Positions 7,954-16,256 of a stretch of DNA of 46,559 bases are shown piece after piece. The translations under genes were made by a program, and so were the position numbers. Numbering within the stretch: position 1 is the first letter of the stretch; each line of letters opens with the position of its first letter. The stretch is taken from NCBI GenBank assembly GCA_018648225.1, contig JABGRQ010000104.1, positions 1 to 46,559 on the forward strand, given 5' to 3'. Source of the DNA: Chloroflexota bacterium. Lineage in GTDB: Bacteria > Chloroflexota > Anaerolineae > Anaerolineales > UBA11858. A model generated the notes under the pieces. That model searched no databases, was not told where the DNA came from, and saw only the letters and a program-made list of their open reading frames with translations.

Positions 7954-8466
7954 ATGACCCAACCACTCAGTGAAAAAATATCCCAGATCATGCTTTATAC
8001 CCGCCAAAGCCTGGTCTGGGGGAAAGTGCGTACCAAACCTGCCATCCGCATCAACACCTGGCTGCGTACAGACATGGCCCCAACATATATGAAACTCTTT
8101 GACGCTCAAATGTTGCCGCTTACCGGCGCGCAAAAGCCGCTAAAATTTCCCCAAATGTTTTTCCATACCGATCAAATTATCGCCTACCATATTTTGCCCC
8201 CCACCGAAGAACCGCTCGACTACGATCCCGGCGAACCCAACCGCAAACGGATACCAATGACTGCCATTGTCGGCGGCTTTCGCTTCGATGGTTTTTTACG
8301 CATGGCGCAACAAACCAAGATTGAGAGCTTTCTAAGCGTATCCAAGGCGAATTATCTTTCATTTTATGATGCGACCATGTCGTGTCCGGCGCTGCCCGCC
8401 ATTAAGGGGGTGAGCGCTGCGCTGATGCTGATTCGCCAAAGTGATGCCAGTTTTATCCCAGGATAA
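7954..8466 (+). CDS. Conserved hypothetical protein, function unknown
   Basis: I do not recognise this 170-residue protein. It has no signal peptide or membrane segment. A basic N-terminal half (TRQSLVWGKVRTKPAIRINT, then LRTDMAPTYMKLFDAQM) leads to PMTAIVGGFRFDGFLRMAQQ (near 106-125) and SVSKANYLSFYDATMSCP (near 132-149). The glycine- and phenylalanine-rich centre suggests a small beta-barrel, PilZ-like in look only. It begins 39 bases after the phosphodiesterase on the same strand, with TAAGGA about 11 bases before the ATG. Codon use matches the neighbours, which argues for a real gene. Confidence 0.7.
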   Translation: MTQPLSEKISQIMLYTRQSLVWGKVRTKPAIRINTWLRTDMAPTYMKLFDAQMLPLTGAQKPLKFPQMFFHTDQIIAYHILPPTEEPLDYDPGEPNRKRIPMTAIVGGFRFDGFLRMAQQTKIESFLSVSKANYLSFYDATMSCPALPAIKGVSAALMLIRQSDASFIPG

Positions 8467-8469
8467 GCG

Positions 8470-8518
8470 AAACGCCTGCGCGGCGCTAGACCCTTCGCTA
8501 CCGCTCAGGGTGACAACG
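8470..8518. repeat. Dispersed repeat (GCTAGACCCTTCG...CTCAGGGTGACA family)
   Basis: The sequence GCGCTAGACCCTTCGCTACC followed by GCTCAGGGTGACAACGAAT is shared, with small changes, with 17925-17950. Only one arm of the palindromic element is present here. It fills the gap between the unknown protein and the GNAT gene. Confidence 0.6.
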
Positions 8519-8584
8519 AATATCCCGCTCACTTTCTACATACTCAGCGGTGAAATAATTCCAATTGTAGTTGGAGAGTGCAAT

Positions 8585-8989
8585 ATGCAGTGGCAGCGCG
8601 AAAATTTTATCATCAGCGATGCACATAGCGCCGTAGACCTGGATTTTGTCGAGGCGATGTTGCGCAGCAATTATTGGGCGCCTGATCGTCCGCGCCCGGT
8701 GATTGAAGCGGCTATTCGAGGCTCGATCCCCTTCTCGCTTTTCGATGGTGAGCAGTCCGTTGGCTTTGCGCGTGCCGTCACCGACCGCGCCACCTTCGCC
8801 TGGATCGCCGACGTGATGATTGCCCCAGCATACCGCGGCCAGGGCCTGGGGAAATGGCTGATCCAATGCGTCTTGGAACACCCGGCAATCGCATCGACTG
8901 CGACGCAATTATTGCGCACGCGCGATGCCCACGGGCTGTATACCAAATTTGGATTTGAAGTTGTTGAAAGTATGGGGCGTAAACCCTGA
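8585..8989 (+). CDS. GNAT family N-acetyltransferase
   Basis: This is a small 134-residue GNAT-fold protein. Motif A, which holds the acetyl-CoA pyrophosphate, is VMIAPAYRGQGLGKWLIQCV, with the R/Q-x-x-G-x-G/A loop as RGQGLG. It is preceded by the strand FAWIADV, and the C-terminus has the usual DAHGLYTKFGFEVVESM ending. The open frame extends 48 codons upstream through a dispersed repeat, but the ATG at 8585 has GGAGAG nine bases before it and starts the recognisable domain. The acceptor is unknown; this short branch is often annotated only as acetyltransferase. Its stop is two bases from the end of the convergent VanW gene. Confidence 0.88.
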   Translation: MQWQRENFIISDAHSAVDLDFVEAMLRSNYWAPDRPRPVIEAAIRGSIPFSLFDGEQSVGFARAVTDRATFAWIADVMIAPAYRGQGLGKWLIQCVLEHPAIASTATQLLRTRDAHGLYTKFGFEVVESMGRKP

Positions 8990-8991
8990 TG

Positions 8992-10857
8992 CTAATCGGC
9001 CCGGCAGGGGTTATCGGGATCGGGGTCGTTAGGAGGCATTCCGTCGGTGCCGGGGCCATATTCGCAGACCGCACGCCAGGGGATATAGTTGGTCGTAAAT
9101 ACATCTTCATTAATCACATCGCCGCCGCGTGTAACGGTGCGGGTTACAGTTACAGCCGCCCCCTCTACTGCCCAATCGACCTGATGAATTTCACCCGTGC
9201 CCAATTCTTCGTTTTCCTCATAGCGCGGTTCTGGTGCGTCTTGCTTGTTGGTCAGGCCGCTGGTGGACCAATCGACCGTGCGCCCATCGGAAGTAGAGTA
9301 GAACTTCCAGGTCAGATAATATTCCCCAATATACGTCTCCATTAGCAGCCAGTAACCAGTATCATTGGTGAATTTAAAATCCACCACGGGCACATAAACA
9401 GTGGCATCCAGCCCGGCCCAATCGGAATCGTGCCCGCCGCCGTAGGTCTGCTCGTAGTAGTAGACGCGGTAGGCGTGCGGATAACGTTCTACGATAGAGA
9501 AGCCGCCAAAAAACACGGTTCGGAATAGCGTGGTGCTGACCTGACACACACCACCGCCCACGCCCTTGATCGTGCGGTCGCCGAAAATAATCCAGGCTTC
9601 AGCATAGCCAGTATCCAAACTGACATCGCCCAAAATCCGAGCCATCGAAAAGGTTTCGCCGGGGGCTACCAGCAAGCCGTGGAACCGCGAAGCTGCCGTG
9701 CGGATATTTTGTTTGCGCGAGGCGCTGGAGCCATAAAAATAGGTCGTGTGTGAATTGACCAGTTCGGTAATACCCAATTCGGCAGCGGTGGCATCATCAT
9801 TGACTTGCGGGGCTTCGTAGTCCATGTCCAGGTTGATGTCGTGCTCGCCCGCCAGCACTTTACTTTGCACCGCCAAAATAGTGGCTTCAATATCCAGCGA
9901 TTGGCCCTGGGTAGCATGGGCAATCGCTTCTAGTTCGCGCGTATCATCATCAAAAATAAAGCGCGCGTTTTCGGGTCTGCGCTCCAGGCCGGGGGCAATT
10001 TGCTCTAAAAAGCTGCGCAAACGCGCTTCGTCCAGGCCAATTTGGTATTCTTCCCCCTCGGGGGTGGGTACGCGCTCGAAAACCAGCATCCCGCCCAAGT
10101 CTTCGCGGGCGAATCCCCACGGGCCGGGGCCATCTTCTCCCGCTCCGGGCATGCGCAGCGTCAACGGGGCGCTCAAAATCTGGCGGGCAATCTGCGCCTG
10201 GGCCTCCACATCCATAATCACTGGCGGGTCTTCATCCACCACCAGATCAATTTCGCCATCGATCAACGCCCGCGTCAGGGTTTCAATTTGAGCAAGATTG
10301 GCGGCGATCTCCAGCCTGCGCCCAATTTGACCGCGCTGAACAACCACATCGGCGGCCTCAACCCGCAGCGAGGCCTCAATGGTGGGTACATTAATTTGAT
10401 TGGCAATATTGGTAAGTTGATAGTGGGCGATGCGCTGATCGAAGGTCATGCGCGGCGGCAGGGTGAGGCCCTGAAACCAGCCCTGAAAACGTTCGCCCAG
10501 ACGTGTGGGCAACGGCCCTGTGCGGCCCAATTCAAAAGCCATTTGTGCATTTTCAGCGGGATCAATAAAAACGCCCAGTTCCTGGGGAGTCGCCATCCAG
10601 AGATTTTCGCCATCTCGCAGCAGGATTTGCCCGCGCTGGGGATAATCGTACGCCGCTCGTAGCTGATCGGTGGCCTCGAGGGAAGTCAACCCCGAGAGAT
10701 CAACCCAGCCCACGCGCACCCCGGGGAAGATGCGCCCCGAATAGCGCAGGCCATAACCGAGGCCGAGCAGCATCAGCGCCAGCCCAAAGAGAAACAGGCC
10801 GCCGATGAAGGCGATGATGATGCGTTGCAGGGGAGATGGGGCATTTGAGCGTTGCAT
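8992..10857 (-). CDS. VanW family protein with repeated peptidoglycan-binding-like domains
   Basis: The 621-residue protein is anchored by one N-terminal membrane segment (IIIAFIGGLFLFGLALMLLG). It has two YoaR/PG-binding-4-like repeats (around LTSLEATDQLRAAYDYP and a second near DEARLRSFLEQIAPGLE), the VanW domain (SSASRKQNIRTAASRFHGLL, APGETFSM, GGGVCQVSTTLFRTVFFGG) and a G5-like tail (EIHQVDWAVEGAAVTVTRTV). VanW proteins occur at the cell surface and are linked to wall or vancomycin-resistance loci, but their activity is not established. Starts are possible at 10884 (TTG), 10869 and 10857; I choose the ATG at 10857 because TACAAT (10873-10868) overlaps the earlier ones. It is transcribed away from the lipoprotein genes. 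Confidence 0.88.
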   Translation of the reverse strand: MQRSNAPSPLQRIIIAFIGGLFLFGLALMLLGLGYGLRYSGRIFPGVRVGWVDLSGLTSLEATDQLRAAYDYPQRGQILLRDGENLWMATPQELGVFIDPAENAQMAFELGRTGPLPTRLGERFQGWFQGLTLPPRMTFDQRIAHYQLTNIANQINVPTIEASLRVEAADVVVQRGQIGRRLEIAANLAQIETLTRALIDGEIDLVVDEDPPVIMDVEAQAQIARQILSAPLTLRMPGAGEDGPGPWGFAREDLGGMLVFERVPTPEGEEYQIGLDEARLRSFLEQIAPGLERRPENARFIFDDDTRELEAIAHATQGQSLDIEATILAVQSKVLAGEHDINLDMDYEAPQVNDDATAAELGITELVNSHTTYFYGSSASRKQNIRTAASRFHGLLVAPGETFSMARILGDVSLDTGYAEAWIIFGDRTIKGVGGGVCQVSTTLFRTVFFGGFSIVERYPHAYRVYYYEQTYGGGHDSDWAGLDATVYVPVVDFKFTNDTGYWLLMETYIGEYYLTWKFYSTSDGRTVDWSTSGLTNKQDAPEPRYEENEELGTGEIHQVDWAVEGAAVTVTRTVTRGGDVINEDVFTTNYIPWRAVCEYGPGTDGMPPNDPDPDNPCRAD

Positions 10858-10867
10858 ACTGGGAAGC

Positions 10868-10873
10868 ATTGTA
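10868..10873 (-). promoter_or_regulatory. -10 element of the VanW gene
   Basis: TACAAT on the reverse strand lies ten bases before the chosen ATG at 10857, which implies an untranslated leader of only a few bases. The rest of the gap (10885-11056) holds no gene; it contains AT-rich DNA, a short GGCGC direct repeat near 10993-11012 and a CAGGAG ribosome-binding site before 11057. Confidence 0.45.
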
Positions 10874-11056
10874 CCAAATAACAAGCCCCAAAGGTTTGGC
10901 TATGCGGCAGCAGGTCGCTTTCTGAACCAAATCCCAAAGCAATCTAAATAAGTTCTGAATATCTTCCGGGTAAGATAGGGGTCAGGTAATCAGGCGCATA
11001 GGTAATAGGCGCCCAATTGCCCAATCAACGAATACACCCGAATCCAGGAGTACATC

Positions 11057-12706
11057 ATGAATACTAAAAAATTCATTCCCATCATCTTTATCGTAATTGC
11101 ATCACTGGCTTGCAGCCTTTTTCAGGGAACGATACCCGAAGCGCAGGCAGCGGGAGATTCGCCCGCGAGTGAAGCGAGTGAAGCGAGTGCAACGAGTGCA
11201 ACGAGTGCAGAATCCGCACCGGAAACAGAACCAGCCCTTCAATCCGTTCGGGACGAATCCCAAATCGCTTTTGATGAAGCGCTGCCCGATGATCTGCCCT
11301 ATCCCATTGTCGACACGGGACAGGTTTATTGTTACGACGACAGCGGCGGCAGCCAACCCTGTCCCACGGCAGGCGAAACTTTTTACGGTCAGGATGCCCA
11401 ATACAGCGGCTATGCCCCCAGCTACAGCGATAATGGCGATGGGACGATCAGCGACAATATCACCGGGCTGATGTGGCAGCAAGACCCCGGCGAGAAGATA
11501 AGCTACGCCCAGGCCGTGACCGGGGCTGATAACTTTACCTTGGCCGGATACGACGACTGGCGGCTGCCGACGATCAAAGAACTGTACTCGCTGATTTTGT
11601 TCAGCGGCTACGATGTGAGCGGCTGGAATAGTGGGGACACCTCGGGGTTGACCCCGTTCATTGACGCTGTCTTTGCCTTTGAGTATGGCGACACCACCAA
11701 CGGCGAGCGCATCATCGACTCGCAATGGGCCACCAACAGCAAATACTTTAGCACCACCATGAACGGCACAGAAACCATATTTGGGGTCAACTTTGCCGAC
11801 GGGCGCATTAAAGGTTATGGCACGCAAGACATGCGAGGGAACGGTGAGAAAACCTTCTTCGTAATCTACGTGCGCGGCAACCCCGATTACGGCATTAACG
11901 ACTTCACCGATAATGGCAATGGCACGATCAGCGACAACACTACCGGCCTGACGTGGATGCAAAACGACAGCGGTAATGGCTTGGATTGGGAAGGTGCGAT
12001 CAACTACTGCGAAAGCCTCGACTACGCCGGAAGCAGCGATTGGCGTTTGCCCAACGTAAAAGAACTGCAAAGTATCCTCGATTACAGCCGCTCACCGGAT
12101 GCCACCAACTCCGCGGCAATTGACCCGCTTTTCAATGTCACTTCCATCACTAACGAGGCCGGGCAAGTTGATTACCCCTTCTACTGGAGCAGCACCACGC
12201 ATGCCAATATGAAGAATGGTTCGGGGGGCGCGTATGTCGCCTTCGGCAGGGGCCTGGGATATATGAATAATCAGTGGATAGATGTCCACGGGGCGGGCAC
12301 GCAGCGCAGCGACCCCAAAAGCGGTGATCCAGCCGATTGGCCCACCGGCCACGGGCCGCAGGGTGATGCCATTCGCATCAATAACTACGCCCGTTGTGTG
12401 ACCGGCGGCGTGAGCAGCGAAGTCGCCACTGGCGGCGCAGCAGACCCGCAAATTGGCGCGGGCGCAGCATTCCCCGGCGGGAACGGCGCGCAAAACAGTC
12501 AGGGTCAGCAAGCACAAGGCCCCGGACTGGGCAGTCCCCCGCAGGAAGCCATCGATGCCTGCTCTGGCCTGAGCGCGGGCGCGGCTTGCTCGTTTAGTGT
12601 ACCCGCCGTTGGCACCATCAGCGGAACCTGCACACAAGTTCAAACCGAACTGGCCTGTGTCCCGGAAGGCGGGCCTCCGCAGAGTGGCGGGGGACAACAA
12701 CCATAG
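11057..12706 (+). CDS. Lipoprotein with two DUF1566 (Lcl C-terminal) domains
   Basis: The 549-residue protein has a lipoprotein signal peptide with SLAC and acylated C19. A Ser/Ala/Glu linker follows, encoded by a degenerate GCGAGTGAA tandem repeat (residues 38-53). Two DUF1566 units follow: one starts at YSDNGDGTISDN (residue 124) with GLMWQQ and DDWRLPTIKELYSLI, the other at FTDNGNGTISDN (about 286) with GLTWMQN and SDWRLPNVKELQSIL. The C-terminal 45 residues form a four-cysteine module that recurs at the end of the next gene's product. DUF1566 occurs in secreted, often adhesive proteins; no enzymatic role is known to me. The protein should be exposed on the outer face of the membrane. Confidence 0.87.
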   Translation: MNTKKFIPIIFIVIASLACSLFQGTIPEAQAAGDSPASEASEASATSATSAESAPETEPALQSVRDESQIAFDEALPDDLPYPIVDTGQVYCYDDSGGSQPCPTAGETFYGQDAQYSGYAPSYSDNGDGTISDNITGLMWQQDPGEKISYAQAVTGADNFTLAGYDDWRLPTIKELYSLILFSGYDVSGWNSGDTSGLTPFIDAVFAFEYGDTTNGERIIDSQWATNSKYFSTTMNGTETIFGVNFADGRIKGYGTQDMRGNGEKTFFVIYVRGNPDYGINDFTDNGNGTISDNTTGLTWMQNDSGNGLDWEGAINYCESLDYAGSSDWRLPNVKELQSILDYSRSPDATNSAAIDPLFNVTSITNEAGQVDYPFYWSSTTHANMKNGSGGAYVAFGRGLGYMNNQWIDVHGAGTQRSDPKSGDPADWPTGHGPQGDAIRINNYARCVTGGVSSEVATGGAADPQIGAGAAFPGGNGAQNSQGQQAQGPGLGSPPQEAIDACSGLSAGAACSFSVPAVGTISGTCTQVQTELACVPEGGPPQSGGGQQP

Positions 12707-12777
12707 CGTTGATGAAAGCGCAAACCACAAAAATTCATCCGTGTTTATCTTGGGCCGTTGAAAAAAGGAAAAGCAGC

Positions 12778-14223
12778 GTGAAAACCCCAAAATACCTGAA
12801 CTTGCTCACATTAATCCTGTTGACACTGGTCTGCTCGCTGGTCGGCAGCGCAAATGCCGCCGAAGAGCCAGAAGCGCTCTATCTCTTCGCCCCTATCCAA
12901 TCCACCGAAACCTACCTGATGAACCGCGCGGGCGCCGCCCTCTACACCTGGACAAGCAACTACACCCCCGGCAACGCGGTTTATCTGTTGGAAAACGGCA
13001 ATTTGCTGCGCACCGGCATGGTTCGCAACGGCGCATTCGATGTCGGGGGCGCGGGCGGGGTTGTGCAAGAAATTGCCCCCGATAGCTCAATCGTTTGGGA
13101 ATACCGCCTGGCCGACGAGAACGCCCAACTACATCACGACATTGAACCGCTGCCCAACGGCAATATTCTAATGATCGCCTGGGAGCGCAAAACCCAGGCC
13201 GAGGCCATCGCCGCCGGGCGTGACCCCAGCCTGCTGCAAGATGGCGAACTCTGGCCGGGTTATATTTTTGAAGTTGATCCTGCCGCCAACGAGATCGTTT
13301 GGGAGTGGCACGCCTGGGATCATCTGGTTCAGGACTACGCCCCGGCGCAGGCCAACTACGGCGTGGTGAACGAGCATACCGAAAAAATAGACCTCAACTT
13401 CACCAGCGCCCAGGCCAACGCCGACTGGCTGCATATCAACAGCATTGACTACAACGCCGAACTCGACCAAATTTCACTCAGCGTGCATAATTTCAGCGAA
13501 GTTTGGGTCATAGACCACGGCGCAGCCCCCGCACAGGCCGATCTGCTTTACCGTTGGGGCAATCCTCAAACCCACGGGGCTGGAACAACTGCCGATCAGC
13601 AGCTTTTTGCTCAGCACGATGCCCAATGGATTGCAGCCGGACTCCCCGGCGCGGGCAATATGCTCATCTTCAACAACGGCGCACGGCGCACACGGCCCTA
13701 TTCTTCAGTGGAGGAGATCACCCCGCCCCTCAACGCCAACGGCTCATACACGCTCGAAGCAGGCACAGCCTACACGCCCGCTGCACCCGCGTGGAACTTC
13801 ACCGGCGACTTTTTTGCTCAGAATATCTCTGGCGCGCAGCGGCTGGCAAATGGCAACACCCTCATTTGCAACGGCCCAGACGGAATTTTCTACGAAGTTA
13901 CATCGCAGGGCGAAATTGTTTGGGAATACAACTATGGCGGGGGTGTTTTTCGGGTGACGAAAATTTCCGCTGATGATCCCCGTCTGTCGGGGTTGAATTT
14001 GATACCCGGCGAAACTCTCATCGCCGAGGCGGGCGCAGCAGGACAGACCCCAGGGGTGGTGCCAGCCTCCGGGCAGGGCGGCCCACCCCAAAGGGCGCTA
14101 GACGCGTGCACTGGCTTGGCCGCAGACGCGTCTTGCTCGTTTGAAGGACAAAAAGGCACAGTCAGCGGCTCTTGTAAAAATCAGCAAAATCAGTTGGTGT
14201 GCGCGCCGCAAAACAAACCATAG
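12778..14223 (+). CDS. Secreted arylsulfotransferase (ASST)-like beta-propeller protein
   Basis: The chosen GTG start at 12778 follows AAGGAA by eight bases and gives a classic signal peptide (KTPKYLNLLTLILLTLVCSL, cleavage near SANA-AEE). The earlier ATG at 12712 would add 22 residues encoded by a dispersed-repeat fragment and bury the signal. The mature part has repeated propeller blades such as VVQEIAPDSSIVWEYRL, HHDIEPLPNGNILMIAWE and GEIVWEYNYGGGVFRV, typical of the arylsulfotransferase/PQQ-like family. Known family members transfer sulfate between phenols using an active-site histidine; I cannot place that residue with certainty, so activity is open. The last 45 residues are the same four-cysteine module as in the upstream lipoprotein, 71 bases away. 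Confidence 0.8.
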   Translation: MKTPKYLNLLTLILLTLVCSLVGSANAAEEPEALYLFAPIQSTETYLMNRAGAALYTWTSNYTPGNAVYLLENGNLLRTGMVRNGAFDVGGAGGVVQEIAPDSSIVWEYRLADENAQLHHDIEPLPNGNILMIAWERKTQAEAIAAGRDPSLLQDGELWPGYIFEVDPAANEIVWEWHAWDHLVQDYAPAQANYGVVNEHTEKIDLNFTSAQANADWLHINSIDYNAELDQISLSVHNFSEVWVIDHGAAPAQADLLYRWGNPQTHGAGTTADQQLFAQHDAQWIAAGLPGAGNMLIFNNGARRTRPYSSVEEITPPLNANGSYTLEAGTAYTPAAPAWNFTGDFFAQNISGAQRLANGNTLICNGPDGIFYEVTSQGEIVWEYNYGGGVFRVTKISADDPRLSGLNLIPGETLIAEAGAAGQTPGVVPASGQGGPPQRALDACTGLAADASCSFEGQKGTVSGSCKNQQNQLVCAPQNKP

Positions 14224-14226
14224 CGG

Positions 14227-14232
14227 TACAAT
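14227..14232 (+). promoter_or_regulatory. -10 element of the MFS gene, leaderless spacing
   Basis: TACAAT is exactly seven bases from the ATG at 14240, the same spacing as before rarA. No -35 of quality and no Shine-Dalgarno are visible, so a leaderless transcript is likely. Confidence 0.45.
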
Positions 14233-14239
14233 TGGGTAC

Positions 14240-15481
14240 ATGAGTACAGTGATTTCTACTATCCAATGGCCGCGCGCCCTGAGCGCCATGCGGCATCGCA
14301 ATTTCCGTTTGTTTTTCGTGGGACAGCTCGTTTCGGTGGTAGGCACGTGGATGCAATCCACAGCGCAGCAATGGCTAGTGTATCGTATCACCGGCTCACA
14401 AACCAGCCTGGGCATGGTGACCTTTATCGGTTTTCTGCCGGTGCTGCTGCTTTCGCTGTTCATGGGCGTGTTGGTTGATCGAGTCTCCCGCCGTCGTTTG
14501 CTGGTCTTCACGCAAAGCTGGTTTATGCTGTTGGCCGTGGCGATGGCTGTACTAACCGCCACCGGCGTGGTGCAATACTGGCATATCCTGATTTTAGCCG
14601 GATTATTGGGCATCGGTAACGCCCTGGATATGCCCGCACGGCAAACTTTTGTTGTCGAGCTGGTCGATCAGGATAAAGGCGATGTGATGAACGCGATTGG
14701 CCTGAACTCATCTCTGTTCAATTTGGCGCGTATTGTTGGCCCCGCTATTGGTGGAGCCGTGGTGGCAGCCCTGGGTGAAGCCCCGGCTTTTGCCATTAAC
14801 GCGGTCACGTTTCTGGCGGTGATCGCGGCATTATTGCTCATGCGCCTGCCAACTGTAGCAACAGAGACCAATCAACACCGCCCGTGGGAAAATTTGCTGT
14901 ATGGCTTCCGCTATATGAAGCGCACTCGCCGGGTGTTGGGATTGGTGGTCATGGTAGCTGCCTTTAGCATGGTGGGCTTCGGCGCACTAACTTTGCTGCC
15001 GGTCTTTGCCAAAGATATTCTCAATATTGGCGTAACCGGCTTCGGGCAACTGCTTTCTGTTCAGGGTGTAGGGGCCTTGATCGGCGCGCTGTTGCTGGTT
15101 GTCGCTGAAGAACGCTTTCACAAAGGGCGTACCCTGCTTTTTAGCCGCGCCCTCATCGGGTTGGCGATCGCCGGTTTGGCGCTCTCGCGCATCCCCTGGG
15201 TGAGTATGCTCATCCTGGGAATCGCCGGATACGCCTTCATCACGCAGCTAATCATCACCAACACGCTCATCCAAACCATCGTCCCCGATGACTTGCGCGG
15301 GCGCGTGCTCAGCACCTACACCTGGGCGTTGGGCGGTTTTTACCCTTTGGGGTCGCTGCTGATGGGATTTTTGGGCGATCAACTGGGCGCGCCCAGCGCG
15401 GCGATGATTGCCGCCACAGGATGTCTGGTTTTGGTCGTCATCAATCTGCTGGCGTTCCCCAAGATGCAGCAACTGCGATGA
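14240..15481 (+). CDS. MFS transporter, DHA3/EntS-like exporter
   Basis: The 413-residue integral membrane protein has about 12 hydrophobic segments. It opens with the DHA3-type signature MRHRNFRLFFVGQLVSVVGT, has the cytoplasmic loop 2-3 motif GVLVDRVSRRRLL and the segment DMPARQTFVVELVDQDKGDV, and ends shortly after the last helix (LVLVVINLLAFPKM). This subfamily exports siderophores, macrolides or unknown small molecules by proton antiport; nothing here identifies the cargo. The ATG at 14240 is preferred over the upstream frame at 14141, which overlaps the previous gene. A two-component pair follows 84 bases downstream, with a palindromic repeat between them. Confidence 0.9.
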   Translation: MSTVISTIQWPRALSAMRHRNFRLFFVGQLVSVVGTWMQSTAQQWLVYRITGSQTSLGMVTFIGFLPVLLLSLFMGVLVDRVSRRRLLVFTQSWFMLLAVAMAVLTATGVVQYWHILILAGLLGIGNALDMPARQTFVVELVDQDKGDVMNAIGLNSSLFNLARIVGPAIGGAVVAALGEAPAFAINAVTFLAVIAALLLMRLPTVATETNQHRPWENLLYGFRYMKRTRRVLGLVVMVAAFSMVGFGALTLLPVFAKDILNIGVTGFGQLLSVQGVGALIGALLLVVAEERFHKGRTLLFSRALIGLAIAGLALSRIPWVSMLILGIAGYAFITQLIITNTLIQTIVPDDLRGRVLSTYTWALGGFYPLGSLLMGFLGDQLGAPSAAMIAATGCLVLVVINLLAFPKMQQLR

Positions 15482-15494
15482 GTGCGCGAAAAAT

Positions 15495-15534
15495 TACCAC
15501 GGAGCCACAGAGAACACAGAGATTCCCTGTGGTT
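15495..15534. repeat. Dispersed palindrome (ACCACGGAGCCACAGAG family)
   Basis: The gap between the MFS and response regulator genes contains ACCACGGAGCCACAGAGAAC and closes with CCCTGTGGT, an imperfect palindrome. It is a different sequence family from the CCGCAGATG and CCCTCTCCC elements. Confidence 0.6.
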
Positions 15535-15565
15535 TAACTTGCCTCTGAAAACTTTGGATGGAGCG

Positions 15566-16246
15566 ATGAACAAAACGATTCTGGTTGTAGATGATAAAGC
15601 CAACGTGCGCACATTGCTGCGCGAGTATCTCAGCGAAGAGGGCTTCCGCGTGGCAACCGCCGAGAACGGGCAGCAAGCCCTGTATGTCGCCCGCGACGAA
15701 AAGCCCGATCTGATTATTCTCGATATTATGATGCCCGAAATGGGCGGTTATGATTTTTTGCGCGCTTACCGCAAAGAGTCGCAAACGCCGGTGATTTTGC
15801 TGACAGCCCGTCTGGAAGAGACCGACAAGGTGCTCGGCCTGGAATTGGGCGCCGACGATTATGTCACCAAACCGTTTGGGATGCGGGAGATCGTAGCGCG
15901 CATTCGGGCCGTGTTGCGCCGCACCGGGCAGATTGCGCCCCCCGCAGAGATTCTGCGCGGCGGGGATATTACCCTCGACATCGACGGGCATACCGTGCGC
16001 GTGGGAGGCGAGTATGTGGACCTAACGCCCTCGGAGTTTGATCTACTGGCAATTTTGATGCAAGCCTCCGGGCGGGTACTCTCGCGCATGGATTTGCTCG
16101 AAAAATTGCAGGGCGCGGCCTTCGAGGGCGTAGCGCGCACGATTGACGTGCATATTCGCAATCTGCGAACCAAAGTCGAGGCCGACCCCGCCAACCCGCG
16201 CCACATCGAGACCGTGTTTGGGGTGGGATACCGCTTTAGAGAATAA
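15566..16246 (+). CDS. OmpR/PhoB-family response regulator
   Basis: The 226-residue protein has a receiver domain with acidic residues D9/D10, phosphoacceptor D53 in LIILDIMMPEMGG, the switch threonine in VILLTARLE and the lysine in DDYVTKPFG. The C-terminal winged helix has LTPSEFDLLAILMQASGRVL and the recognition region ARTIDVHIRNLRTKVEADP with VFGVGYRF. The frame opens at 15482, but the first 28 codons lie in the palindromic repeat; the ATG at 15566 starts the domain. The kinase gene begins 10 bases after the stop, so the two form an operon. The regulated genes are not shown; the neighbouring MFS and secreted-protein genes are candidates. Confidence 0.94.
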   Translation: MNKTILVVDDKANVRTLLREYLSEEGFRVATAENGQQALYVARDEKPDLIILDIMMPEMGGYDFLRAYRKESQTPVILLTARLEETDKVLGLELGADDYVTKPFGMREIVARIRAVLRRTGQIAPPAEILRGGDITLDIDGHTVRVGGEYVDLTPSEFDLLAILMQASGRVLSRMDLLEKLQGAAFEGVARTIDVHIRNLRTKVEADPANPRHIETVFGVGYRFRE

Positions 16247-16256
16247 AACCAGCATC

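Noticed and set aside
11102-12070. 322-residue reverse frame opposite the DUF1566 lipoprotein
   Set aside because: Shadow of the coding strand; the repeats in it mirror the DUF1566 repeats.
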